25,297 bases of DNA from Acidobacteria bacterium UBA2994 (GCA_002346545.1 DEAA01000013.1:218634-243930); one strand, 5' to 3'; counted from the first letter of the stretch, positions 11,533 through 19,921 are shown. Notes: generated by a model from the sequence alone, not told the origin. Numbers and translations: made by a program.

Positions 11533-12948
11533 ATGCGTCTCTACAACACACTCACACGACAGGAAGAGGAGTTTGCGCCACTCCGCGACGACACGGTGCG
11601 GATGTATACCTGCGGGCTGACCGTGTATGCGCGCGGGCATATCGGCAACTTTCGCACCTTCGTCGCGCTGGACCTGCTGCGGCGCACCCTGCGCGAGGTG
11701 GCTGGCTATATGGTGCGTCAGGTGATGAACTTCACCGACGTAGATGACCGTACCATTCTCGAATCGAATAAGGCTGGCGTCTCGCTGCGCGAGTACACCG
11801 ATCGCTACGTCGCTGCCTTCCGTGAGGACGCCGAGGCGCTCGGTCTCGAGGCGGTCGAGGAGAATCCTCGCGCCACCGACGAAGACAACCTTCGCTCGAT
11901 GGTGGAGATGATCCAGTCGCTCACGGCCAACGGTCACACATACGAAAGTGACGGCTCGGTCTATTTCAAGATCTCCAGCTTGTCCGATTACGGGAAGCTG
12001 GCGCACCTCGACCACGAAGGGATCCAGCCCGGCGCTCGGATCGACTCGGATCGCTACGAGAAGGACGACGCCCGCGACTTCGTGTTGTGGAAGGCGACCA
12101 GCCCCGACGAGCCCACTTGGGATTTTGGGTGCGGGCCGGGCCGGCCGGGCTGGCACATTGAGTGCTCAGCCATGGCGCTCCGCCTGCTCGACGGCGCGCC
12201 GATCGATATCCACGCCGGTGGGGTCGATCTGGTGTTCCCGCACCACGAGAACGAGATCGCGCAGGCAGAAGGCGCCACCAAGGAGACGTTCTCGCGGTTC
12301 TGGGTGCACGTCGAGCACCTGCTCATGGACGAGGGTGTGAAGATGTCCAAGTCGTTGGGCAACGTCTTCACGGTGCAGGACGTCCTCGACAAGGGCTATC
12401 GCGCCTCGGCGCTGCGCTACGTCCTCCTGTCGGTGCACTACCGCAAGCAGCTCAGGTTCAACTGGGGTAGCCTCGACCAGGCGGAGGAGGCGTTGAAGCG
12501 TCTTTTCGGCTGTCTGGCCAGGCTGGAGGAACTGACCGGCGGCGAGACGCATGACGAGGTGGCCGAGCGAGTCGAGGCGGCTCGCGCCGACTTTGCCGCG
12601 AAGCTGCGGCAGGACCTCAACGTGCCGGGCGCCTTGGGCGTTGTGTTTGAGCTGATTCGGTTTGTCAATACCTCGATTGATAACGACGAACTGGGGCAGG
12701 GGGATGCGGCTGAGGTGCTGGCTGCGTTCGACGAGTTTGACAAGGTGCTGGGCGTTATCTCGCTCCGCCGCGCCGAAGAGGCGCAGCCCGGCGTGCCGGT
12801 GGACGAGATCGAGCAGTTGATCGCCGACCGCAAGGCGGCGCGCGCCCGTCGCGACTTTGCCGCTGCCGACGCCATCCGCGACGACCTCGATGCCCGCGGT
12901 GTCGCCCTCGAAGACACACCTGCGGGCACCACATGGAAGCGGAAGTAG
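11533..12948 (+). CDS. cysS: Cysteinyl-tRNA synthetase
   Basis: Charges tRNA-Cys with cysteine in the cytoplasm. It is a class I synthetase of 471 aa, normal for the family. The HIGN motif is at 36-39 and KMSKS at 270-274. The expected zinc ligands are Cys27, Cys211, His237 and Glu241 (in HHENE). The C-terminal anticodon-binding region ends with RRDFAAADAIRDDLDARGV, typical of CysRS. Its cognate tRNA-Cys gene lies about 450 bp downstream. Confidence 0.97.
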   Translation: MRLYNTLTRQEEEFAPLRDDTVRMYTCGLTVYARGHIGNFRTFVALDLLRRTLREVAGYMVRQVMNFTDVDDRTILESNKAGVSLREYTDRYVAAFREDAEALGLEAVEENPRATDEDNLRSMVEMIQSLTANGHTYESDGSVYFKISSLSDYGKLAHLDHEGIQPGARIDSDRYEKDDARDFVLWKATSPDEPTWDFGCGPGRPGWHIECSAMALRLLDGAPIDIHAGGVDLVFPHHENEIAQAEGATKETFSRFWVHVEHLLMDEGVKMSKSLGNVFTVQDVLDKGYRASALRYVLLSVHYRKQLRFNWGSLDQAEEALKRLFGCLARLEELTGGETHDEVAERVEAARADFAAKLRQDLNVPGALGVVFELIRFVNTSIDNDELGQGDAAEVLAAFDEFDKVLGVISLRRAEEAQPGVPVDEIEQLIADRKAARARRDFAAADAIRDDLDARGVALEDTPAGTTWKRK

Positions 12949-13206
12949 CCGCTGATCCTGTTTCTGTCTCCTGCCGTGCAGGGCCGGAGACTCGTGCAAG
13001 GCAGACCGTCGGCGAACGGTTGGCGCAAGCAGCGCCGAGTGGTCAACATAGTGCGGAGCTATCTCCTGGGCGCGCCGCCGGCCCGGTTCGACGTGGTGGG
13101 AGCAACCCTGGCGTCGGAGGAGTCTGCTGAGGTCGAGGTAGTCGCTAGTGCCTTCCACGCGGGTTGGCTGTGTCTTGATGCCGCCCAACCCGCTGTGCTA
13201 CGGTAG
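12949..13206 (+). pseudogene. yraN: Decayed C-terminal remnant of yraN (UPF0102)
   Basis: YraN is a small predicted nuclease-fold protein of uncertain function. One frame shows RAGPETRARQTVGER (from about 12979). After a shift near 13018, another frame reads KQRRVVNIVRSYL, then PARFDVVGATL and VEVVASAFHAGW, ending at the TAG at 13206. This resembles the YraN tail, in which a KQRR helix is followed by RFDVV and a final ..AFxxGW. The N-terminal part with the GEIDLI and EVK catalytic residues is missing. The identification is from memory of the family and is moderate. A short unrelated ORF is the alternative. Confidence 0.5.
13175..13204 (+). promoter_or_regulatory. Likely promoter for tRNA-Gly
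   Basis: TTGATG (13175-13180) and TACGGT (13199-13204) are 18 bp apart, with an extended TG at 13196-13197. It lies 40 bp upstream of the tRNA-Gly gene and overlaps the yraN remnant. Confidence 0.35.
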
Positions 13207-13213
13207 TTTGCGT

Positions 13214-13232
13214 GTGATCACTTCGTGATCGC
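13214..13232 (+). other. Hairpin upstream of tRNA-Gly
   Basis: GATCAC and GTGATC (13216-13230) pair around TTC, extended by weaker pairs. It sits between the proposed promoter and the mature tRNA, so it would be in the 5' leader. No T tract follows. Confidence 0.3.
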
Positions 13233-13244
13233 GCACGCTCGAGG

Positions 13245-13319
13245 GCGGGAATAACTCAGTGGTAGAGTGCGACCTTGCCAAGGTCGAAGTCGCGGGTTCG
13301 AATCCCGTTTCCCGCTCCA
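13245..13319 (+). tRNA. tRNA-Gly (GCC)
   Basis: The acceptor arm GCGGGAA pairs with TTCCCGC. The anticodon stem CGACC/GGTCG holds the loop TTGCCAA, giving anticodon GCC. The T arm reads CGGGTTCGAATCCCG. The CCA end is encoded (13317-13319). Confidence 0.96.
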
Positions 13320-13399
13320 TTTCCTCACCTCGGGTGCGGGCTCTCGCATTCTTCGGCACGGCCGGGCAGACCGTGATACCTGCCAGGTCAGCTTCGAAC

Positions 13400-13473
<74 letters not shown>

Positions 13474-13541
13474 TTCTTTTCAACAACTTGCGGGGGAGAC
13501 TTGGCGCCGAGGCGTCCGTAGCAGTCCCTTCAGTGAACTGG

Positions 13542-14735
13542 CTATGGCCGTCTCGGATCGCCGGGGTTCAGCAGCGGCTCCACCGGCAGCTTCACCGACA
13601 AGGTTTCAGTTCGTGGTGTGTAGCAGATAGTTTCGCTGCACGCTTGGAACAGCACCTCGACCGGGATCTCCAACTCCGTCGGCTGGTTGCCCGGCGCTGG
13701 ACCGAACAGCTCCGAGTTCGGCGTTACCGGGATCGCGATGTCGACGACGCCTTCGTAGACATTCAGGGTGACCCCAAGTTCGGGGAATGCCAGCGGCTGC
13801 GTCGCGGGGTACCGCGCTTCACCCACCCGCAGTCCGGCGGTGTCCGGGACCACCGCCTCCGAGGCTATATAGCCGTCCGGGAGCGGTCGGCCATACATGT
13901 GTAGCCCCTCTTCCAGCTCGAACCGCACGTAGATCGTCGACTGTGTCTCGAACGTCAGCGAGGGGTCTGACAGGAACACCGAGATCTGCACCTGTTCGTT
14001 GGTCAGCTCGGCCGCGGGCGTCTCGTGCCGGGCCAGAATCTCGCCCAACGCGGAGTCGCGAATTGCGCCGGCCGACTCGCGGGTGGCGTAGTGGCGGTGG
14101 AAGAACTTCTCGGTCACCACGCCGTGCTCGTCGGTGACATACACACCGGGGAACGGCACACCGTAGAAGCTCATGCCAGCGGCTTCCTCCGGGTCCTCTG
14201 GCGAGATCAGCGTATTGAGAATGCCGAAATCTCGGATGACCGCGGAGTCGACATCGGACAGCAGGTCGAAGGTCACGCCATACTGTTCGGCGAATGCCCG
14301 CAGTTGTTCCTGACTGTCGTAGCTGACACCGTAGACCTTGATGCCAGCCTCGGTGAAGAGTTCCAGATTGTCCTGCAGCTCGACCAGCTGCGTGCGGCAA
14401 TACGGTCACCACACTGCCGAGCGATAGAACACAACGATCGACTTCGAGCCATCCAAGTCCGCGTGATACTCGACCACGCGGCCCTGCTGGTTCGGCAACG
14501 AGAACGCGGGCAACCGCTCACCAATCTCCGGACCGGTCGGGAACTCGTCCGACGCCGGGTAGCGCCGTCCCGGATGCGACACGGGGTAGGGGATGGTGAT
14601 CCCGAGGTCGTCGGTGTTCGTGCCCGGATCCAGCACAGCGTGCGCCGACTCCACTGTTTCCTGGGTCTGGGCTAGCGCCCCGGTCAACGGCGCCAAACTC
14701 AACACCAGCGCCGTCAGGACAACCCTTCTAACCAT
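13542..14735 (-). CDS. Exported selenoprotein: UxxC peroxiredoxin-like domain fused to a DsbD-alpha-like domain
   Basis: The frame is open for 397 codons except for one UGA (14408-14406), read here as selenocysteine 110. The context is VVFYRSAVW-U-PYC, where relatives have WCPYC, so Sec110/Cys113 form a UxxC redox centre. Order: signal peptide (1-22, ending GALA), AhpC/TSA-like redoxin domain (about 68-230), then a DsbD N-terminal-like beta domain (about 245-390) with a second pair, Cys366 and Cys371 (CSETIC). A SECIS-like hairpin lies 20 nt after the UGA. The start ATG at 14735 follows GGGAGG by 5 nt; an ATG five codons upstream is less likely. It should work outside the cytoplasm on disulfides or peroxides. 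It lies downstream of the PQQ dehydrogenase gene on the same strand. The alternative, a nonsense pseudogene, is unlikely because both sides are well conserved and the stop hits the active-site position. Confidence 0.85.
14375..14391 (-). promoter_or_regulatory. Bacterial SECIS element
   Basis: In the mRNA, GCAGCU (14391-14386) pairs with AGCUGC (14380-14375) around the loop GGUCG. The loop begins 20 nt after the UGA and starts with GG. Bacterial SECIS elements usually lie within the coding region just after the UGA, with a G among the first two loop bases and 16-37 nt between UGA and loop. This is where SelB would bind. Confidence 0.7.
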
Positions 14736-14903
14736 CTCTGCCTCCCGCATCGCGACTGCGACGCCATCGCCCCTACACGCGGACCACGGTTCCCACCGCG
14801 CCCCATCGACGTATCACATCCTCTACTGGGAATGTGGTTCCCACGCCGACGGGCGCGCCGACAGAGTGGGGCCCGCGTTCGTCGCATCAGCCTCCTGCTC
14901 CCG

Positions 14904-16895
14904 TCAGGGCAGTGCGAGCGCGATGAGCTCAGGTACAACACCACCGACGGTCAGAGCCACGTACTGCGTGCCCTCGTGCATATAGGTCATCGGTGTCCCG
15001 ATCGCGCCCGATGGGAGATCTACCGACCCTACGATGGCTCCGGTCGTCTTGTCTCGCGCGACCAGGCGCGGACCGCCGGTCGTGCCACCGGCCGTGAGCG
15101 CACTAATCAGCAGCGTTTTCGTCAGGACCGGGCCACCCCGCCCTTCGCCGCCGAGGGGCGGGAGGTTCAGCTCCCGCAGCATCGGGTGCCGACGGTAGCG
15201 ATCGCCGTCGCCGTTGGGCTGCATCCACGCGTGATCTCCTGTGTTCAGGTCGATGGCGGTCATCCGCGAGTACGGTGGTTTAAAGAGGGGTAGCCCCTGC
15301 GGCATCAGCGCTGCGGTGTTGAAACCGCCTTGCGTCAGATTCAGATTGCCGCCGTCCGCCGGATCGGGTGTGTAGTACTGCATGACCGAGTAGGCGTTCT
15401 GCGATGGCACATAGAGCAAGCCGGTTTCTGGGTCGACGGCAGACCCGTTCCAGTTGGCCCCGCCATCAATCGCCGGGCGCTGAATGGCTCCTTGGAGGCC
15501 GCCCTCCTCCGACAGCATGGGCGGCGTGAAGAGGCCGCCGAGCCGATGGTTCCGCACCGCCTCCACCGCCATGGCTCGAATCTCAGGCGTGAAGTCAACA
15601 AGCTGATCTATTGAGGCCCCCTGGTCTTCGAACGGGAGCGGTTTGGTGGGAAACGGCTGAGTTGGCGACAAGACGTCGCCGTCCAGATTCGTGTCTACTT
15701 CGACACTCCGTTCCTCGATTGGCCAGACCGGATCGCCCGTTTCTCGGTCGAAGACATACGTGAACCCCTGCTTGCTAATTTGCGCGATGGCCTGGATGTC
15801 GCGCCCATCGACTGTCACGTCGACCAGGTTCGGATGCGTCGGAAAGTCATAGTCCCACACCCCGTGGTGCACGGCCTGGAAGTGCCACACGCGCTGCCCA
15901 GTCTCGATGTCGAGAGCGATCAGGCTCTCGGCAAACAGGTTGTCACCCAGTCGGTGACCGCCGTAGTAGTCGCTGGTCGCGGTACCTGTGGGTATGTAGA
16001 TGTAGCCAAGCGCATCGTCGACCGCGAATGTGGCCCATGCGTTGGTATTTCCCGAATAGCGCCACGATTCGTTCTGCCAACTGTCGGCCCCGAAGTCGTC
16101 GGCCTGCGGAACCGTGCGAAACGTCCACCTTGTATCGCCGGTCCTGGCGTCGATACCCTTGACCCATCCCGGTGGCGCTTCCTTGGTGATGCTGATGTCG
16201 GAGATGACCGTGGGAGTCACGACGACATCGTGAGCGACGATAGGCGCTGAGGCGACGCCAAGCCAACTATAGCCAAGCCGGTCGGTGGTGTCCCGAGGCG
16301 CACGAGGAATGCCTTCCGCGAGATCCACCCGGCCGTTGTCACCAAAGCTGCGGACGGGTTGTCCAGTGCGCGCATCGACGGCCAGAAGATAGCCGTCATT
16401 CGTACCGTAGAAGATGCGCGCATCACGGCCATCGTCCTCGGCCCAGTAGGCCAGTCCTCGTGTGTTGTAGCTCAGCACGCTGGCGTGCGGGTAGGGAGCC
16501 GCACGATACGCCTCGGGGTCATACTGCCAGCGCACCTCGCCCGTGTCGGCTTCGAGCGCCGCCGACAAGGCGAGCGGAGTCGAGACGTACACGACGCCGT
16601 CGACCATCAATGGTGTGGTCTTGAAATTGCGGATTCCGATCTCGGGGTGCAGCTCCCGCAGGGCATCCAGATCGAGCGCCCCGTCTGCCGACGCCCATCG
16701 CCAGGCGATCTCGAGCGAGGAGAAATTCGTCGCATCGATCTGATCGAGCGGAGAGTACTTGGTACCACCGAGGTCGCCGGCGTAGGTACGCCACTCGCCA
16801 TTGGCCGCGCCGTGCTGGGCCAGCGCGGGGCTCGGCCATAGTGCGAGAGACAAGGCCACCAGGCCCAAGACAGAGCCGAACAATCTACGTCGCAT
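14904..16895 (-). CDS. PQQ-dependent dehydrogenase (quinoprotein eight-bladed propeller), exported
   Basis: Probably oxidises an alcohol or sugar in the periplasm with pyrroloquinoline quinone. The 663-aa protein begins with a signal peptide (MRRRLFGSVLGLVALSLALW, cleavage near ALAQ), then EWRTYAGDLGGTKYSPLDQI, the usual opening of this family. Repeated DARTG/DIETG blade motifs, HHGVWDYDFPTHPNL, a GGANWNG segment and the final SGAIGTPMTY all fit quinoprotein glucose/alcohol dehydrogenases. No cytochrome c (CxxCH) domain is present, and I see no cysteine in the mature chain. I chose ATG 16895, with AGGGG upstream and a proper signal peptide, over the 46-codon longer frame. The substrate cannot be told from sequence. 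Confidence 0.92.
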   Translation of the reverse strand: MRRRLFGSVLGLVALSLALWPSPALAQHGAANGEWRTYAGDLGGTKYSPLDQIDATNFSSLEIAWRWASADGALDLDALRELHPEIGIRNFKTTPLMVDGVVYVSTPLALSAALEADTGEVRWQYDPEAYRAAPYPHASVLSYNTRGLAYWAEDDGRDARIFYGTNDGYLLAVDARTGQPVRSFGDNGRVDLAEGIPRAPRDTTDRLGYSWLGVASAPIVAHDVVVTPTVISDISITKEAPPGWVKGIDARTGDTRWTFRTVPQADDFGADSWQNESWRYSGNTNAWATFAVDDALGYIYIPTGTATSDYYGGHRLGDNLFAESLIALDIETGQRVWHFQAVHHGVWDYDFPTHPNLVDVTVDGRDIQAIAQISKQGFTYVFDRETGDPVWPIEERSVEVDTNLDGDVLSPTQPFPTKPLPFEDQGASIDQLVDFTPEIRAMAVEAVRNHRLGGLFTPPMLSEEGGLQGAIQRPAIDGGANWNGSAVDPETGLLYVPSQNAYSVMQYYTPDPADGGNLNLTQGGFNTAALMPQGLPLFKPPYSRMTAIDLNTGDHAWMQPNGDGDRYRRHPMLRELNLPPLGGEGRGGPVLTKTLLISALTAGGTTGGPRLVARDKTTGAIVGSVDLPSGAIGTPMTYMHEGTQYVALTVGGVVPELIALALP

Positions 16896-16935
16896 ACGCA
16901 ACCCCTGCGGTCGGTTGTGGGACGATTGAGCTCCG

Positions 16936-16941
16936 AGTATA
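16936..16941 (-). promoter_or_regulatory. -10 element for the PQQ dehydrogenase gene
   Basis: TATACT on the minus strand, 40 bp before the ATG, leaves a leader of about 33 nt that includes a Shine-Dalgarno. No good -35 at 17 bp is visible. Confidence 0.35.
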
Positions 16942-17049
16942 GCCGCAGGCAATGTAGTAGAAACCTTAGGGCAACGCTGGAGGGAGATCCCTTCCTTCCT
17001 CTGTTGCCAGAGCCTGCAGGTGAGACCCGGCACACCGCGCAGGGCCTAG

Positions 17050-17058
17050 TGCCATACT
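17050..17058 (+). promoter_or_regulatory. Extended -10 for the propeller-CMD fusion gene
   Basis: TGCCATACT lies 10 bp before the ATG at 17069, placing transcription start within a few bases of the start codon. No Shine-Dalgarno is seen, which fits a nearly leaderless mRNA. Confidence 0.35.
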
Positions 17059-17068
17059 GTGTTCTGTC

Positions 17069-19462
17069 ATGGGGCAATCGCTAGATCGGACCACCGTCGT
17101 TTTTGCGCACGTACTCCTGATCGCGGCCGCCGGTCTCTCGTTTGCCCAGGGACCGAGCATTGTCCCGGCGGTTCCGCCACCGTCTGAGGCGATGCTGCTC
17201 CACACCGCCGAGTACCAGATCCGGGTCGTACCAATCGTCGACGGACTGTCACATCCGTGGGGCATGGCGTTTCGGAACAACGGCGACATCCTGATCACCG
17301 AACGGGACCGCAGCGCGTTGCGGATCGTCCGTGACGGCCAGCTTCTGGACCAGGACGTCTCGGGTGTTCCGAAGGCGTTTCTGGATTCACGACCGGCGGG
17401 CTTGATGGATGTGGCCGTCCACCCTAAGGATGACAGCCTCGTCTACTTGACCTACTCGAAACCGAAGACATGTGGAGGTGAGAGGGGCTCGACGATCGCG
17501 TTGGCGCGCGGACGGCTAGAGGGTGACTCGTTAACTGATGTTCGGGACCTCTTCGTAGCTGAGGGATGGGAGAAGGGTGTTGCAGCCTCCCGCCTTCTGT
17601 GGGCTCCGGATGACACACTGTTCATGACGGTGGGCGGAGCGATGCGGTCCTATGTTGTCGCCACGCCTCCCGATGGGTGCCGCGTGGTTGGACGAGAGGA
17701 TGCGCAGGACCCAGGCACCCACTTTGGGAAGTTGCTTCGCCTGCAGGATGATGGTGGCGCCGCCGCAGACAACCCGTTCCTTGACCGCGAGGACTACCTT
17801 CCGGAGATCTACTCACTGGGTCACCGCAACCAGATCGGCCTTGCCCATCACCCTGGTACGGGCCAGCTCTGGGCGACCGAGCACGGTGTGCAGGGAGGGG
17901 ACGAAGCCAACATTATCGAGCCTGGTTCCAACTACGGGTGGCCGATCGCTACTTACAGCCGCGAATACGGTGGCCCCCCGATCTCTGGCCTATCCGAAGG
18001 ACCGAGTTTCACGGGCCCCGAGTTGATGTGGTGGCCGTCAATTGGTCCCTCGGGGCTAACTTTTTATACCGGCAAGCATTTCCCGAAGTGGCAAGGGAGC
18101 CTGTTCGTCGGTTCGATGATGGTCGGGCGAATGCAGCGGACAGGACACCTAGAGCGGGTCGTCTTTAATCGCCTTGGGCAGGAAGTTCGGCGGGAGTGGT
18201 TGCTCACCGATCTGAAGCAGCGGATCAGGCACGTCGTCCAGGCCCCAGATGGTTTCCTGTATCTGCTGACGGAGGAGGAGGACGCGATCCTCCTCAGGAT
18301 CGAGCCAGCGCTCGCCGTGACCGATCCGCCCGGCAATATTCTGACGATGCCGGCGTGGACGCCGTTTCGCGTGTCACCACTGCCGGAATTGGAGTGGAGC
18401 AGTGCACAGCGGGAGGTTGTCGACCGGTACGGCGTCGACAGCACTCTAGACAACGCTCTCCATGTCTTGCTCCGCGCTCCTGGTATGGCGGGCCGGGTCT
18501 TCCCGCTGCTCAACTACGTAAGGAACGAGTCAACGCTGTCACCGCGTCACCGAGCACTACTTGTCCTTCGCACGGCCTGGCTGACCCAGAGCGCTAGCCT
18601 GTGGGCCAGCCTGACGAGTTACGCCGCCGATGCGGGGCTGAACCGGGATGATGTGCGACGTGTCGCGGCGGGACCTGCGGAAGGGTGGAGTGACTTCGAG
18701 ACTCTGCTTATTGGCTTGGCCGACGAGATGTACCGCAACTCGTCGGTGACCGACAGGACCTGGCAGCGTCTGGCCGAGCAGTACAACCGAGACAATTTGA
18801 TTGATGCGGTCGTGACCGTCGCGACCGTTGCTGCGCAAGCGACTCTGTTTAACGCGATCGGCGTGCAGCCAGACGCTGATGTTGCTTCCTTCCGACTGCC
18901 TGCATCGACGGTCGCCTATCGGCTCGCGGCACCGGATCGTGAGTCATCGCTCACGACGCCGCGGGTGGAGCCGGTCGATGGTGACGGATCGCGGCTTGCC
19001 CGCACACTTCGTCAGCATACGGTGCTTGCTGATTGGTGGCAGGACAACGAGAACTACGTTTTCAGCGCAGACCGGTCCAGACTTACACCGTACGACCGAG
19101 AGTTGCTGACGCTCCGTACAGCTTGGAACACGCAGTCGGTCTACGAGTGGGCCAAGCACGTCGGAAGTGTTGGGCGCGCGCGTGATCATGGCCTGGATCC
19201 GGTCTGGATTGCGCAAGGGGCGGATGCGCTAGGCTGGAGCTCAAGAGAGCTTTCATTGATCGAAGCGGCGAACGAGATGTACCGCGACGCCACGATCTCC
19301 GATTCAACATGGAACGACCTCAGTGAGCACTACGACACACACCAGCTGATGAGCATCGCTATGACCGTTGCGCGATCTAGAATGGTCTCGATGACGCTCA
19401 ACGCGTTGGGCGTGCAGACTCTGCCAACAGACGAAGCGTTCCCGGTTCTCGAAGGGTATTAG
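17069..19462 (+). CDS. Soluble-glucose-dehydrogenase-type PQQ propeller fused to two CMD-like domains, exported
   Basis: A 797-aa protein with a signal peptide (about 1-26). The propeller (about 45-420) has GLSHPWGMAF (59-68), PEIYSLGHRNQIGL and LWATEHGVQGGDE, typical of glucose/sorbosone dehydrogenases. The HxGxRL segment that normally carries the catalytic histidine reads VAASRL (171-176), so classic activity is doubtful. Two tandem carboxymuconolactone-decarboxylase-like domains follow (about 440-610 and 635-797). Both have LRTAW..TQS, ADEMYR/ANEMYR and N(A)xGVQ. The second keeps YEWAKH (692-697), while the first reads SLWASL (510-515). Cys135 and Cys204 could form a disulfide. The gene is divergent from the PQQ dehydrogenase, 173 bp start to start. 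Possible function: oxidation and then processing of a sugar or lactone. Substrate unknown. Confidence 0.85.
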   Translation: MGQSLDRTTVVFAHVLLIAAAGLSFAQGPSIVPAVPPPSEAMLLHTAEYQIRVVPIVDGLSHPWGMAFRNNGDILITERDRSALRIVRDGQLLDQDVSGVPKAFLDSRPAGLMDVAVHPKDDSLVYLTYSKPKTCGGERGSTIALARGRLEGDSLTDVRDLFVAEGWEKGVAASRLLWAPDDTLFMTVGGAMRSYVVATPPDGCRVVGREDAQDPGTHFGKLLRLQDDGGAAADNPFLDREDYLPEIYSLGHRNQIGLAHHPGTGQLWATEHGVQGGDEANIIEPGSNYGWPIATYSREYGGPPISGLSEGPSFTGPELMWWPSIGPSGLTFYTGKHFPKWQGSLFVGSMMVGRMQRTGHLERVVFNRLGQEVRREWLLTDLKQRIRHVVQAPDGFLYLLTEEEDAILLRIEPALAVTDPPGNILTMPAWTPFRVSPLPELEWSSAQREVVDRYGVDSTLDNALHVLLRAPGMAGRVFPLLNYVRNESTLSPRHRALLVLRTAWLTQSASLWASLTSYAADAGLNRDDVRRVAAGPAEGWSDFETLLIGLADEMYRNSSVTDRTWQRLAEQYNRDNLIDAVVTVATVAAQATLFNAIGVQPDADVASFRLPASTVAYRLAAPDRESSLTTPRVEPVDGDGSRLARTLRQHTVLADWWQDNENYVFSADRSRLTPYDRELLTLRTAWNTQSVYEWAKHVGSVGRARDHGLDPVWIAQGADALGWSSRELSLIEAANEMYRDATISDSTWNDLSEHYDTHQLMSIAMTVARSRMVSMTLNALGVQTLPTDEAFPVLEGY

Positions 19463-19522
19463 CGCCTCGCGGTCATCTCGAGGCGGTCTGAGTGAAACAA
19501 GAGATGAAAGGACGAACGAGAT

Positions 19523-19921
19523 ATGAGTGATGCGAACGTTCAGGTGGTGAAGGAGATCTACGAGCGATTCCGTGCGGGCGATGGCGAAGGGTTTCTCGCG
19601 CTATTGTCCGATGACGTGGTCTGGGATCATCGAGGACCAGACGGGCCAGCGTTCAACAAGCTATATGAGGGAAAAGCTGCGGTTGGAGAGTTTCTGGGTG
19701 AACTGGGCGCTGCTGAAGAAGCGCTTGTGCTCGAAGACAGAGAGTATTTCACCAGTGGTGACCGAGTCGTGGTCTTGGGATTCATGCGGTTTCGGGCCTT
19801 AGCAACCGGGAAGGAATGGGAATCCGATTGGGCCATGGCGATGACCGTGCGCGATGGTCTGGTCACGCACTGGCGAATCCTATTCGATATGGGACGTGAA
19901 GCGGACGCACTTCGCGGTTAG
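19523..19921 (+). CDS. NTF2-like / SnoaL-like small protein
   Basis: A 132-aa protein with the NTF2-like cone fold pattern: VKEIYERFRAGDGEGFLALLSD at the N-terminus, then DDVVWDH, EFLGELG, a central YFTSGDRVVVLGFMRFRA strand pair and a final VTHWRILFDMGREADAL. Such proteins include ketosteroid-isomerase and polyketide-cyclase relatives and stress-associated proteins, and the ligand cannot be predicted. No signal peptide is seen. AAAGGA (19507-19512) lies about 10 nt before the ATG. It is 60 bp after the propeller-CMD gene and may share its transcript. Confidence 0.85.
   Translation: MSDANVQVVKEIYERFRAGDGEGFLALLSDDVVWDHRGPDGPAFNKLYEGKAAVGEFLGELGAAEEALVLEDREYFTSGDRVVVLGFMRFRALATGKEWESDWAMAMTVRDGLVTHWRILFDMGREADALRG

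Noticed and set aside
14406..14408. Reading the TGA as a nonsense mutation or two separate genes
   Set aside because: The frame stays open and well conserved on both sides, the stop falls exactly on the expected active-site cysteine, and a SECIS-like hairpin follows at proper spacing. The downstream piece alone would lack a signal peptide and half of the redoxin fold.
14025..14675. 216-aa plus-strand ORF opposite the selenoprotein
   Set aside because: No motif is present, and the opposite strand encodes a clear exported redoxin.
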